Counted from the first letter of the stretch, positions 10,301-17,296 are shown. The stretch is DNA of 64,000 nucleotides from Thermoguttaceae bacterium (GCA_017447865.1 JAFSMO010000049.1:1-64000), one strand, 5' to 3'. Numbers and translations are program-made. The notes: a model not told the origin generated them from the letters alone.

Positions 10301-10363
10301 AAGCCCGGCACGCAGTACCTGATCGCAGTGATCGCCACCAAGGGCCAGAAGTTTGACGCCTAG
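7169..10363 (+). CDS. Large beta-helix / Fn3 / tandem-Ig surface protein, 5'-truncated
   Basis: A repeat-rich extracellular protein. From about residue 40 to 320 it has right-handed beta-helix repeats (GGGIY alternating with SGNTAS-type turns), closing with a choice-of-anchor-Q-like section. A fibronectin III-like domain follows, then two cadherin-like/VCBS-type repeats (VLANDSDQDGD, VLANDSDPDGD with SFTYT), an Ig-like YQWFANETLIEG domain and further Fn3-like domains. No signal peptide exists at the N-terminus, although the architecture demands export. The first 20 codons are antisense to conserved helicase sequence. I infer that the original 5' end was replaced at about 7214-7225. At the 3' end the -1 frame continues after the TAG as EQFTDSYDYGVSVSF to a TGA at 10414-10416, just before a terminator, so a frameshift near 10357 is plausible. 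Confidence 0.7.
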   Translation: MDSLKSNRFVASNTSNTLTYSAATNELTLDIDATQAGSVTIIGLGPQNLTLDANQKCRVLTVSGETTVANLGGLTITNGSVANKYGGGIYKSAGTLTITNSVISGNTASHSADSYGGGIYNNSGTLKITNSTISRNRVSCSATSSNGAYGGGIYAKSLTIINSLISGNTSYSSSSSYGGGIYSSSLTISNSTVSGNYASTTSYASYGGGIYSSSGTSITNCTISGNGNGIFNNQGTYTVNNSIIVDTIYKYGGTISGSNNLSSFTDWTSGSNNLAYVSSNPLFVDKENDDYHLAENSQAIDNGDNFLAVDANHVRLASDQEGSQRVINGTVDIGAYEYNIGEVSAPVLNQLATNGKTASVSWSSEENAAAYQLEYKRSTHSTWTTLAVDGYSATFDGERNVIYNIRVKAIGSGFYADSDYSSEVSVLLNNDPTAMDDFWVLNGQNVYILDVLANDSDQDGDTLSVVSITQPTYGLAALFADGRIFYLPVGNVTSDSFTYTIEDEFGGQSTATVTITGSGDDPTNPEENEQPVAQDDSVSVNQNGYVLIDVLANDSDPDGDALTILSTTQPTNGAVIISKDDKFLYICNGAPLDDSFTYTVSDGRGGTSTATVTITAPATPLTGLTLSTEAPIVGTEITTTLDPTDATATYQWFANETLIEGEEGSSFTVTEAQIGQTITCVVTGTGNYTGTVSATTAVVPVPLTALDVPAELALTVYNATVTASWSTVENASSYTLEYRPEGSENWTALPGLQGTTASFDGVPGTLYNVRVKANGTGDYSDSDYTEVNTDQPTGPVVAINANKVTVSWVDESPAADAVRYRVAGTAKWTLKKLKAGITSLTFNGAVGTNYEIEVLLDQQETNVLSGSSVVLDQPKLKAEKAAIKDDTFQVNVTNYTAKNLAANVTQAILTVNGTMTTLNIADQQGTTELANGGNVAFKNGLFTFTGMNSNTAYKVQISFSDGHSVSKASSALSVKTLKAPYLAPVLTSATATSSTSVTVEWETAYGKGTTEAAQYYTVQYSLDGKKWINATTKATGNSFTIQKLKPGTQYLIAVIATKGQKFDA

Positions 10364-10429
10364 GAGCCGAGCAATTCACGGATAGTTACGACTATGGCGT
10401 AAGTGTATCATTCTGAGTTGAGTTTAAGC

Positions 10430-10461
10430 CCGTTCACGAGAAATCGTGAGCGGTTTTTTTT
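10430..10461 (+). terminator. Rho-independent terminator after the surface protein
   Basis: A 10-bp stem (CCGTTCACGA at 10430-10439 with TCGTGAGCGG at 10444-10453, one G-U pair) closed by a GAAA tetraloop and followed by eight T. It sits 67 bases after the annotated stop at 10363, and 14 bases after the alternative stop at 10416. Confidence 0.88.
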
Positions 10462-10574
10462 CGGATATATTAGAACGTTTCAAGACTGTTTAAGTAGAAT
10501 CTCCAAAACTCGATAACGTTTCGTTATTGAGTTTAATCTTTGTTTCACTTCCTGAATGAGAATTCGGATTCCAA

Positions 10575-10602
10575 TACCGTCGCGAATCGCGACGGTATTT
10601 TT
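10575..10602. terminator. Perfect palindromic hairpin with T-run
   Basis: TACCGTCGCGA and TCGCGACGGTA pair perfectly around a single base, followed by five T on the plus strand. No gene is adjacent on either side. A second hairpin at 10803-10829 (AAGGGCGTCG/CGACGCCCTT) carries the same ATTCGCGACG core, so this may be a local repeat rather than a gene terminator. Confidence 0.5.
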
Positions 10603-10700
10603 GTTTATTGCCAAGTGAAGTGCTTGTGTCTTTATGATGTGTTTTGATGAGTTGACCTCTGCGTTACTGCGGTTTGCTTTGGACGATGAATCAAGATTCA

Positions 10701-10930
10701 GACCTGACCCGTCAATTTGACGGGGCAGCACTCAGGACATTTTGCCCCTGATTTTTGGCATCGGGTTTACGTGGGATGTATATTCCACTGGGTATATATT
10801 TTAAGGGCGTCGGGATTCGCGACGCCCTTGTATACTGGTTAATCGGACCTGACCCGGTGAAACCCCGGGGCAGCTTTACCTCCGAGACATAGGCAATTTG
10901 TGATTTCCTGTTCAATCGGGACCTGACCCG
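10701..10930 (+). repeat. Three copies of a GACCTGACCCG hairpin repeat
   Basis: GACCTGACCCG occurs at 10701, 10846 and 10920. In the first two copies it is followed after a short stem by CGGGGCAGC, so each forms a hairpin (for example CCCGTCAA/TTGACGGG). The gene-less stretch 10364-11463 holds this repeat, the hairpins at 10575 and 10803, and the iteron array further right. I see no convincing coding sequence in it; the short minus-strand frames at 10480-10942 have no recognisable content. Confidence 0.6.
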
Positions 10931-11123
10931 GAGTTTGGTCATTTGGCTTGAGGGGGCGGCCGCATCGTTCTCAATGGAATCCGGCCAACCGATAATTTTT
11001 TATAAATACAAGCAAATTTTTTCTGGGTTGCTGCGTCAGAGAAATATAGTTCGTTTTTCAAAGCCCGGCGGAGGACCCGACGGGGGTGGTGGCGGCTCCA
11101 GTGATGGCGCCAGCGGGGGAATT

Positions 11124-11426
11124 TGTAATGAGTGTAATGAGTCTGTAATGACGATTGTAATGAGTGTTGAACATGCTTTAAGTATCGTATTTTACGGGTT
11201 AAAGTGAATTTGTAATGAGTGTAATGACTCTTTTTAGGGGTTAGAAGAAAAAAATAATAATATTTATATTAGGAATAGGAAGAAAAATGACTCATTACAG
11301 TCATTACAGTCATTACAAGCTATCGCACCCGCTGTCGTACCACGTAAAAACAAGCACCAAACCCACTTCACCCGAATCTACCCCCACTCATTACATTTTA
11401 CTATAGGACTCATTACATTCATTACA
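11124..11426. repeat. Inverted iteron-like array around an A/T-rich core, possible replication origin
   Basis: TGTAATGA occurs six times on the plus strand (starting at 11124, 11133, 11144, 11156, 11211 and 11220). Its reverse complement TCATTACA occurs six times (starting at 11292, 11301, 11310, 11388, 410 and 419 within 11 kb, that is 11410 and 11419). Common spacing is 9 nt. Between the two clusters, 11228-11291 is very A/T-rich (TAATAATATTTATATTAGG). Forward copies on the left and inverted copies on the right flank a meltable centre next to an SF3 replicative helicase gene. This fits an origin with iterons, although termini or a regulatory array for the element are alternatives. Confidence 0.6.
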
Positions 11427-11429
11427 ACA

Positions 11430-11452
11430 GGGAGACCCTTGCGGGCCTCCCC
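11430..11452 (-). terminator. GC-rich hairpin downstream of the SF3 helicase
   Basis: GGGAGACCC and GGGCCTCCC-type halves pair around a short loop, 11 bases beyond the helicase stop in its direction of transcription. There is no U-run, so it could be a weak terminator or an mRNA 3'-end stabiliser. Confidence 0.35.
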
Positions 11453-11463
11453 ATCGCTCCAAC

Positions 11464-12897
11464 TTACAAGGCTACTTCACTGTTGTAATCCACACCCGCG
11501 TCGAGCTTGAGGATCACACCATCACCACTACCGCCCTTCCGCTCAAGGGCCTTCTCCGCCGCTTCGCGGATGAACTTCTGGTTCTCTTTCCTGTCGTGTG
11601 AAAACCGCGCCACAAACCCGCAAACAGTTCGACTGTTACCACCGCCATCGCGCACGGTGTACTGCTTGACGATCTGATACCGCTCTTCCTGGCCCGTAAC
11701 CGGGTCGGTGAATACGGTATTTTTCAGCGTGGCGTCAACGGTCAATATCTGCCCTGACTTCTTCATGTCCGGGTCGAGCCCGATCACTTCCTTGTACATT
11801 GCGGCAAACCGAGTGTCCTTGAAGACGGTCCAACTCGCACCGATCACATTCTCACCCTCTTCTTCACGCCACCGCTTGAAGACGGCCATGATCGGGTTTG
11901 ATTTCTCACGTGCCGTCTCCAGGAGTGCCTGGGACCTTTCCGAAATCGGGATTTCACCTTTGACGACCCCGTTGCCCGTGTCATCCTGCGTCGCAAATTC
12001 CTGAAGCGCGTGAACCACTTCCCAGAGCAACGCGGAGCCGAACTGCGGATCCTGGAACACCGCCTGATTGAACTCACCGCTTGTGAATGGCTTCCGGCTC
12101 ATGTCGAGTGGAATCAGTCGATCCAGAACCGCGCTGGACGTATCCTGGAAGTTGGGGATATGGTTCGTACACATGAGGATTTTCGGGGTCAGGATGACGG
12201 ACACTTTCGCCTGTCCCTTACGGTCAACGACGATAGGCTCGCCCGCCGCGACACTCTTGAGGGGGCCACTGTCCGGGATGCGCCCACTACCGATCTCGTC
12301 GCAGTACGCGAGGAACGCGCCTTCCCATCCTTCGAGATCGAAACGGCCAGCGTCACCATCGCTGAAGTCCTGGTTCAAGTTAAACACCTTGACGTTATCC
12401 ATCCCAATGACCGCCTTGTTGATGGCATTGCATATCGTGGACTTCCCGGACCGTGGATTCCCGTAAAGAAGCATCATCTTGCGGAGTTCGCATCCCGGCG
12501 TGAGGGCGTAGCCAACGTAAGTCTTGAACGCCTTTCGGTCCGTTTCATCCTCGAAGCCCGCGAACAACGTGTCAACAGCGGGATGGTGTTGTTCTTCGTG
12601 CCATGCCGCTTTCAGTCGTGAAACCACAAAATGCTCTGGAGTCGGGTCTTCTCTTTCACCAGTAAAGATGTTCATGTCGCCATTAGCGACCGGAAGCCCA
12701 CCGCTGTAAAGCTCCGTCACAATCGGGATGCTGGAGTCGTTTCGGAGCTGTTTGAAAGCCTCTCGCGCTGTTTTCATTTGCGTGTCGGCCACAATATCTT
12801 TACACGCTTCATGCACCCAGTCTTCATCCACGGCACGGTACGTTCCACTCTGGAAATCCCACCGGCAGAGTTGAATATCGTCGGTCACGGTGTCCAC
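11464..12897 (-). CDS. SF3 / P4-type primase-helicase (C-terminal half of a split gene)
   Basis: A 477-residue superfamily 3 helicase of the D5/P4 primase-helicase group. It shows Walker A GNPRSGKST, Walker B-like AFLAYCDEIGSG and a sensor-like MCTNHIPNFQD, which is the usual order. It would unwind DNA for replication of the integrative element. The annotated start is a GTG inside a 32-bp duplication. If one repeat unit is removed, the frame joins the upstream gene as EHYTVTDDIQLCRWDF, which reads as a natural N-terminal lead into this domain. I therefore think this and 12885-14006 were one gene. The stop is followed by the iteron-like array at 11124-11426. Confidence 0.75.
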   Translation of the reverse strand: MDTVTDDIQLCRWDFQSGTYRAVDEDWVHEACKDIVADTQMKTAREAFKQLRNDSSIPIVTELYSGGLPVANGDMNIFTGEREDPTPEHFVVSRLKAAWHEEQHHPAVDTLFAGFEDETDRKAFKTYVGYALTPGCELRKMMLLYGNPRSGKSTICNAINKAVIGMDNVKVFNLNQDFSDGDAGRFDLEGWEGAFLAYCDEIGSGRIPDSGPLKSVAAGEPIVVDRKGQAKVSVILTPKILMCTNHIPNFQDTSSAVLDRLIPLDMSRKPFTSGEFNQAVFQDPQFGSALLWEVVHALQEFATQDDTGNGVVKGEIPISERSQALLETAREKSNPIMAVFKRWREEEGENVIGASWTVFKDTRFAAMYKEVIGLDPDMKKSGQILTVDATLKNTVFTDPVTGQEERYQIVKQYTVRDGGGNSRTVCGFVARFSHDRKENQKFIREAAEKALERKGGSGDGVILKLDAGVDYNSEVAL

Positions 12898-12925
12898 TTT
12901 CCGCTTCCATCGTCGGTCACGGTGT
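12877..12925. repeat. 32-bp tandem duplication that splits the polymerase/helicase gene
   Basis: The 17-mer ATCGTCGGTCACGGTGT is present exactly at 12877-12893 and again at 12909-12925, a period of 32 bp. Because 32 is not a multiple of three, the duplication shifts the frame and creates the stop of the upstream gene (HYTVTDDGSGKWTP then TGA). In both copies the downstream-compatible frame reads TVTDD, so removing one unit restores a single open frame. Confidence 0.82.
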
Positions 12926-14006
12926 AGTGCTCCTTCAGAGCATTGGCGATTTTGAAAGCGACCACCGCCCCCTTATCCGATTTGACGTCCCTCTCCTGGA
13001 ACCCCCAGTCGTTCAGCCCCAGTTTATCACGCACATACGCCAGTGCCTCCTCAACACCGGCCAGCCGCTTGAGTAGTTCTTCAGCTCCCTTACCGATATT
13101 CTGCATATTCGGGGCCGATGAACTGAGCCGGCCCGTGACCGTGAGGGCCCGCAGATTCGAGTGAATTTTCCCGTCTTCCCGAAGATGCTGGTAGTGCCCC
13201 CCGTTGAGTTTTTCACGGAGGTTCCCTTCGTCGTCGAGGTCGACTTCGATGGAACTTAAAATCGTCCTCAGAATGCTCCCCAGCTTGCATACATCGCGCA
13301 GTAACTGAAGGCCGAAGGCAACATATCCCCCGGCACCATTCGCCGCCAGAACGTCCTCGTGGAGCTTTTGAAGCACCTTTTTGTCTGTGGATGGCGCGGG
13401 AGCATCGGCCTTCAAATAAAGCGGCAGGGCCTTCACTTGGGCGTGGTCTTCCCGCGCCTTGTTCCAATCGGCCTTCTGGTATTCCACAGGCCAATCGCGT
13501 TCGCTCCGGAGATCATCGCAGAGCTTCTTCCAGTCGTCGCCAGTTTTCGTTGCGTACACGGGCTCCCACGGCTTCATCCCAAGCAAGTGAACCGCCAGGC
13601 TCTTGAGACCGTAGCCCTCCTTCACGACCTCGTCTTCAGTTTCGTCTTCATCGTCATCATCGATAAAGGTCTTGGCCTTCGTCCTCCCGATGTCCTCTTT
13701 GCAGGCGTGCGCCATTAAAGAAGTGTCCCAACCGCCATCGATTCGTGCGTATTTCAACTCGGACGACGGGGCATAAGAGTCCGTGATTCCATCGATCCCA
13801 AGATCGATAAGCCAGGGCAAGTCTGCTCTGAGGAAGTGCCCTCCGACACGCGGAAGCCAGTCGTCGTGCGCGGTCAGCAGACGTTTCAGTTCACAAATCA
13901 TAGTGTTACGCTCTGATTCGCTTAGTCCTCCAGCTTCCCTGAGCGCGAAGCTGTCAAAAATGACGACTGTGGCCTCGCTAGGTGCGGATGAAAACTGAAG
14001 CGTCAA
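12885..14006 (-). CDS. Family A DNA polymerase-like protein without palm domain, fused to the helicase N-terminus
   Basis: The 373 residues begin with a partial 3'-5' exonuclease domain: GGHFLRADLPWL resembles Exo II and DTSLMAHACKED Exo III-type context. LKSLAVHLLG follows, and then the family A motif TGRLSSSAPNMQNI at about residue 290. After this motif a polymerase would have the DYSQIELR palm motif. Here the sequence changes abruptly to helical sequence leading into the SF3 helicase. The Exo I D-x-E segment is also missing at the N-terminus. The likely start is TTG 14006, with an in-frame TAA 15 nt further upstream. The protein overlaps the helicase frame by 13 bases through the 32-bp duplication. 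It probably cannot polymerise, and may be a degenerate or repurposed replication module. Confidence 0.62.
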   Translation of the reverse strand: MTLQFSSAPSEATVVIFDSFALREAGGLSESERNTMICELKRLLTAHDDWLPRVGGHFLRADLPWLIDLGIDGITDSYAPSSELKYARIDGGWDTSLMAHACKEDIGRTKAKTFIDDDDEDETEDEVVKEGYGLKSLAVHLLGMKPWEPVYATKTGDDWKKLCDDLRSERDWPVEYQKADWNKAREDHAQVKALPLYLKADAPAPSTDKKVLQKLHEDVLAANGAGGYVAFGLQLLRDVCKLGSILRTILSSIEVDLDDEGNLREKLNGGHYQHLREDGKIHSNLRALTVTGRLSSSAPNMQNIGKGAEELLKRLAGVEEALAYVRDKLGLNDWGFQERDVKSDKGAVVAFKIANALKEHYTVTDDGSGKWTP

Positions 14007-14208
14007 CAGTGAAGCACCCGTTTACCCTGCGTTTTATGTGAAGTAAGTTTTTCCCGAAGACCTTACTTCATCCCTGTGATTCACCAGCCAGACGTACTGG
14101 ATCCCTTGAGATAAATAAGACTTGCCCACTTTCCCCTGTGATTCTTTCCTTATCTTACAGATAACTGCCAAATTTTTTTGTTTTTTTATAAAATTTTCTT
14201 AAAAATGC

Positions 14209-14237
14209 TTGATTTTCCCATTCTCATATTGTATAAT
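14209..14237 (+). promoter_or_regulatory. Sigma70-like promoter for the excisionase-integrase unit
   Basis: TTGATT at 14209-14214, a 17-nt spacer and TATAAT at 14232-14237, about 75 bases before the small helix-turn-helix gene. The stretch 14007-14314 has no gene. It is A/T-rich and holds this promoter in the divergent region between the replication and integration genes. Confidence 0.7.
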
Positions 14238-14314
14238 AAGCAGATTAATTAATTCCGGGAGTGTTTTCATAAGATAACGCTCCTTAACTTCAACCCCTCT
14301 ACAGGTGAAAATCT

Positions 14315-14467
14315 ATGTGGTCTAAACGTGACGTAGCCAAGTACCTGAACGTTTCTCTTCGTCAGGTCGATGTTCTCCGTGAAAAACACGGTCTCCCCTT
14401 CCGCAAAATCGGCAGTCTGGTTCGGTTCTATCCGGCAGAAGTCGAAGCATGGGCACAACAGAAATAA
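14315..14467 (+). CDS. Small helix-turn-helix protein, excisionase-like
   Basis: A 50-residue protein starting MWSKRDVAKYLNVS and ending EVEAWAQQK. This is the HTH_17/AlpA-MerR-type winged helix used by excisionases: a KRDVAKYLNVSLRQVDVLRE helix-turn-helix, then a wing with LVRFYPAEVEAW. It lies 64 bases upstream of the integrase in the same direction and follows AGGTG at a suitable distance. The position next to the integrase and the promoter at 14209 suggest it directs excision or represses the element. It was chosen on content and a good start, since it is very short. Confidence 0.72.
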   Translation: MWSKRDVAKYLNVSLRQVDVLREKHGLPFRKIGSLVRFYPAEVEAWAQQK

Positions 14468-14484
14468 TAAAACGAAACGAAACC

Positions 14485-14507
14485 AGCCCCGGTTCACCGC
14501 CGGGGCT
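14485..14507 (+). terminator. Hairpin between excisionase-like gene and integrase
   Basis: AGCCCCGG at 14485-14492 pairs perfectly with CCGGGGCT at 14500-14507. There is no T-run, so it is more likely a transcript-processing or attenuating hairpin that sets integrase level than a full terminator. Confidence 0.45.
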
Positions 14508-14531
14508 TAACCCATTAATTAAGGACAAAAT

Positions 14532-15863
14532 ATGGCAAGCATTACCGCACGAAAAACTAAAAAGAGTACCGTTTACGACATTCAAATCTGCCTCACTCAG
14601 ACGGACCGGCGCAAGCTCTACGCTTTCACGAATCGCCGCATTGCAGAACGCTTTGGCGAAAAGCTGGAGGATCTGCTCTCCTCGCGGCGCACGGGCCTCC
14701 CAAACCGCGAAGTCCAGGAGTGGCTCCTCTCGCTCGCACAAACCGACCCGCAGCGCTACGACAAGCTGGCGTCCTGGGGCCTCGTTGAACACCGAAAAAC
14801 AAATGGCACCATTCAGGCATTGGCTGCTAAGTACCTGGACGATCCGGACGTCAAAGACACTACCCTCGGAGCTCGGGAAGTAACCTGCAAGCGGCTTATT
14901 CGCTTCTTCGGGCCGGACCGTCATGTCAGCACCATCACGGACGATGACGCGAATAAATTTTACTCGTGGCTCCAGAAACATTACGCCGTCGCAACCTATG
15001 GCCGGGACATCAAGCGCGTAAAACAGTTCTTTGCGCTCGCCGTCGAGGAGGGGCTGATCCTGCGAAATCCATTCCGTAACATGCGCGGCAGCTCGACGAC
15101 CGACACGTCCAGGTTCCACTTCGTGAGCATCGAAGACACGATCAAGATCATGGAAGAAATCGACGACCCGCAGCTCCGGCTGGCTTTCGTGCTCGCCCGG
15201 TTCGGCGGCTTGCGCATCCCATCGGAACTGCGTTTCATGGAATGGAAAGACATCGACTTGACAAACAACAAGTTTTATGTTAAAATGCCTAAGAAGACGA
15301 ACAAGCATGAGCAGGCCGCTGGAAACTTCACGACTCGGGCGGTTCCGCTGTTCCCGGAAGTGCGTCAGGCATTCATGGACTACTTTGAAAGCCTCCCGGA
15401 AGGATCCCCGCCCCTGATTTTCGGCGGCGTGAAATTCAAATCCCTCCGGAGCAAATTCCAACGAGCGCTGGACCGCGCAGGTATTCCTGTCTGGGAAAAG
15501 TTCTTCCAGAACATGCGTTCGACCCGTGAAACGGAACTGGCGGAAAAGTTCCCGCTCCAAGACGTAACTGCCTGGCTCGGAAACTCCCCCGCCGTCGCAC
15601 AAAAACACTATTTACAAGTAAAATCCAGCAATTTTCAAGTGGCCAGCGAGACCGAAACAATGGGTCATTTCGTAGGTCGCAAGAAAGAGCAGCATTGCAA
15701 TGCAGAGTGTGAAAAAGTCATGATCGAAAACGGGCATGTTCCCTGTTTTCCGACACCAGATGAACTTTTAAACATTAATCTTCACGACTCTGCAAGTGCA
15801 GGAGAAAGCCCTTCCAGCGTCGTCCCCGTAATTCATAATTCAAAATTCATAATTCATAATTGA
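14532..15863 (+). CDS. Tyrosine recombinase / phage-type integrase
   Basis: A 443-residue integrase with an N-terminal SAM-like core-binding domain (about 90-190) and a catalytic domain. Arg228 is in GGLRIPSEL, Lys near 253-255 in KMPKKTNK, Arg329 in QNMRSTRETEL and the nucleophile Tyr360 in KHYLQV. The box II His is Gln326 and the usual LGH is LGN, a variant I associate with planctomycete integrases. The final residues (VIHNSKFIIHN) are translated from an AATTCAT repeat arm, which also supplies the stop, so the natural C-terminus may have been altered. AAGGAC precedes the ATG. It would integrate and excise the element spanning roughly 10.6-15.9 kb; no attachment-site pair could be identified by eye. 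Confidence 0.9.
   Translation: MASITARKTKKSTVYDIQICLTQTDRRKLYAFTNRRIAERFGEKLEDLLSSRRTGLPNREVQEWLLSLAQTDPQRYDKLASWGLVEHRKTNGTIQALAAKYLDDPDVKDTTLGAREVTCKRLIRFFGPDRHVSTITDDDANKFYSWLQKHYAVATYGRDIKRVKQFFALAVEEGLILRNPFRNMRGSSTTDTSRFHFVSIEDTIKIMEEIDDPQLRLAFVLARFGGLRIPSELRFMEWKDIDLTNNKFYVKMPKKTNKHEQAAGNFTTRAVPLFPEVRQAFMDYFESLPEGSPPLIFGGVKFKSLRSKFQRALDRAGIPVWEKFFQNMRSTRETELAEKFPLQDVTAWLGNSPAVAQKHYLQVKSSNFQVASETETMGHFVGRKKEQHCNAECEKVMIENGHVPCFPTPDELLNINLHDSASAGESPSSVVPVIHNSKFIIHN
15829..15863 (+). repeat. AATTCAT heptamer arm overlapping the integrase end
   Basis: Four near-identical 7-nt units (AATTCAT, AATTCAA, AATTCAT, AATTCAT) in tandem. Only one arm is seen here. The reverse-oriented sequence (ATTATGA units) occurs at 32743-32779. 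It belongs to the same style as the heptamer arms elsewhere in the window. Confidence 0.7.
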
Positions 15864-15880
15864 ATTGCAAGGAGATTCTA

Positions 15881-17125
15881 ATGAGATCGATCCCCCCCGT
15901 TCTGTTTTCTATCGTCTTCTGCATCACCGCGGCCGTTTCTGCTGCGGAATTGAAACTCACGGCCCCGCCGGACGGCGCGGAGCTTGATACGGTCTCGCCG
16001 CTTGAACACGAATTCCTCGAAAGCGACGCCCAGCGCGCCGTCGTCCCGGAGAAGATCCGGATCCGTATCGAAAATTACGACAAAGACCTCGCTGCGTTCA
16101 AGGCCGAACAGGAAAAGGCCAAGGCCGAGGGGCGCGAGGTGACGATGCGCGACCCGACCTACTGGGCCGACTTCCGCGGAAATGACTGGTCCGACGACTT
16201 CATGAAGCGTTACAAAGCCGAAAATGGCAATTTCCGCCCGCTGACCTGGACGGTCGAGGGGAACGTCACCGACCAGACGGTCCTTTTCTCTGAGACGGAA
16301 GATTTCGCCAGGCCGCTGCGCACGTACACGCTCACGAACTCTGCCCGGCCGGAAAACCTCAAACTGGGCGTGAAGTACTACTGGAAAGTCACAGCGAAGG
16401 ACGAAAATGGCCAGACGGTCGAGTCGGACGTGCGCACGTTCACGACGCTTGACCGGTTCCCGCGCTTCATGAGCAGCGTCTGGATCATGAACTTCCGCGA
16501 CCTTGGCGGTGGTGTGAACGCGGACGGGAAAAAAGTGCGTCAGGGCCTGGTTTACCGCAGCGCAGCCCTCCACAGGACGGCCCGCACCGAAGACCCCCGG
16601 GCGCAGGGCGAGGACGAAATACTTTACTTCTTCCGCGACGTGATCCAGCTCAAGTGCGAGTTTGACCTGCGCGGAGTGGGTGAGACTCAGGCCCGCTGGG
16701 ACGCTGGCGAGCGGAAGCTGGAACCCGATTTCCGCCGGATCAATTTCCCGATGGGGGCGTATAATTTGAAGTCGGACGGCGTGAAGAAATACCTCGTGGC
16801 CATTTTCCACACGATGGCGACCGAGGACATTTACCCGATGTTCTTCCACTGCGCGGGCGGCGCTGACCGAACCGGGACGGTGGGGGTCATGCTCGACGGC
16901 GTGATCGGCCGCGACGACCAGACGATCATCGACCAGTACGAACTCACGACCCTTTGCGGGCATACGCGCATGCGCATCTGCCGCCTGCCGGGGATCCTGT
17001 TCAGCAACCTGAAGGAGTTTGGCCCGGACGAGCCGATCCGCGTCCAGGTGGTGAAGTACCTGCTGAGCATCGGCGTTCCGCAGGAGGAGATCGACGCGGT
17101 GCATAAAAAACTGGTCGAGGAGTGA
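15881..17125 (+). CDS. Secreted tyrosine phosphatase (Y_phosphatase3 type)
   Basis: 414 residues from ATG 15881, chosen because AAGGAG ends six bases upstream and a clear signal peptide follows (MRSIPPVLFSIVFCITAAVSA). An N-terminal Ig/Fn3-like domain (about 25-185) leads into a phosphatase domain. It opens with NFRDLGGGVNADGKKVRQG and VYRSAALHR, and carries the active-site loop HCAGGADRTG (nucleophile Cys near residue 324, Cx5R). It should remove phosphate from phosphotyrosine or phosphoinositides outside the cytoplasm, although the substrate is unknown. It follows the integrase directly and ends at an R4 repeat and terminator, so it is probably monocistronic. Confidence 0.85.
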   Translation: MRSIPPVLFSIVFCITAAVSAAELKLTAPPDGAELDTVSPLEHEFLESDAQRAVVPEKIRIRIENYDKDLAAFKAEQEKAKAEGREVTMRDPTYWADFRGNDWSDDFMKRYKAENGNFRPLTWTVEGNVTDQTVLFSETEDFARPLRTYTLTNSARPENLKLGVKYYWKVTAKDENGQTVESDVRTFTTLDRFPRFMSSVWIMNFRDLGGGVNADGKKVRQGLVYRSAALHRTARTEDPRAQGEDEILYFFRDVIQLKCEFDLRGVGETQARWDAGERKLEPDFRRINFPMGAYNLKSDGVKKYLVAIFHTMATEDIYPMFFHCAGGADRTGTVGVMLDGVIGRDDQTIIDQYELTTLCGHTRMRICRLPGILFSNLKEFGPDEPIRVQVVKYLLSIGVPQEEIDAVHKKLVEE

Positions 17126-17129
17126 ATTT

Positions 17130-17245
17130 AAGGCCCCCTCCCCGAGGGGGCTGGCTCGCGAAGCGAGACTGGGGGAGTCAGGTGAAAGCGCCGTCCAACT
17201 CCCCCCGGCCCTTCGGGCCACCCCCCTCGAAGATGGGGGCTTTCC
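17130..17245 (+). repeat. R4 intergenic repeat, copy 1
   Basis: It starts with the hairpin GGCCCCCTCCCCGAGGGGGC, then has GCTCGCGAAGCGAG, and ends with CCGGCCCTTCGGGCCACC and a GGGGGCTTT boundary. The same plan recurs at 37706-37850 and 45074-45202. I recall closely similar sequences in intergenic DNA of unrelated gut bacteria. Confidence 0.7.
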
Positions 17246-17249
17246 ATTT

Positions 17250-17295
17250 AAATCCGGAAATTTCCAAAATATTTTGGATTTTTCCGGATTTTTTT
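17250..17295 (+). terminator. Long A/T-flanked terminator hairpin
   Basis: AAATCCGGAA (17250-17259) pairs with TTCCGGATTT (17282-17291). An inner stem TCCAAAAT/ATTTTGGA is present and a T-run ends the element. It terminates the phosphatase transcript just before the next promoter. Confidence 0.82.
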
Positions 17296-17296
17296 G

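Noticed and set aside
10480..10942. Two short minus-strand frames of 83 and 76 codons
   Set aside because: They run through hairpin repeats and terminators, and have no ribosome site or recognisable content.
10935..11207. Plus-strand frame of 90 codons with a Gly-rich stretch
   Set aside because: It ends in the iteron array and its composition follows the repeats; no start signal.
11124..11426. CRISPR array
   Set aside because: Repeats are only 8 nt with 9-nt spacing and change orientation halfway; no cas genes.
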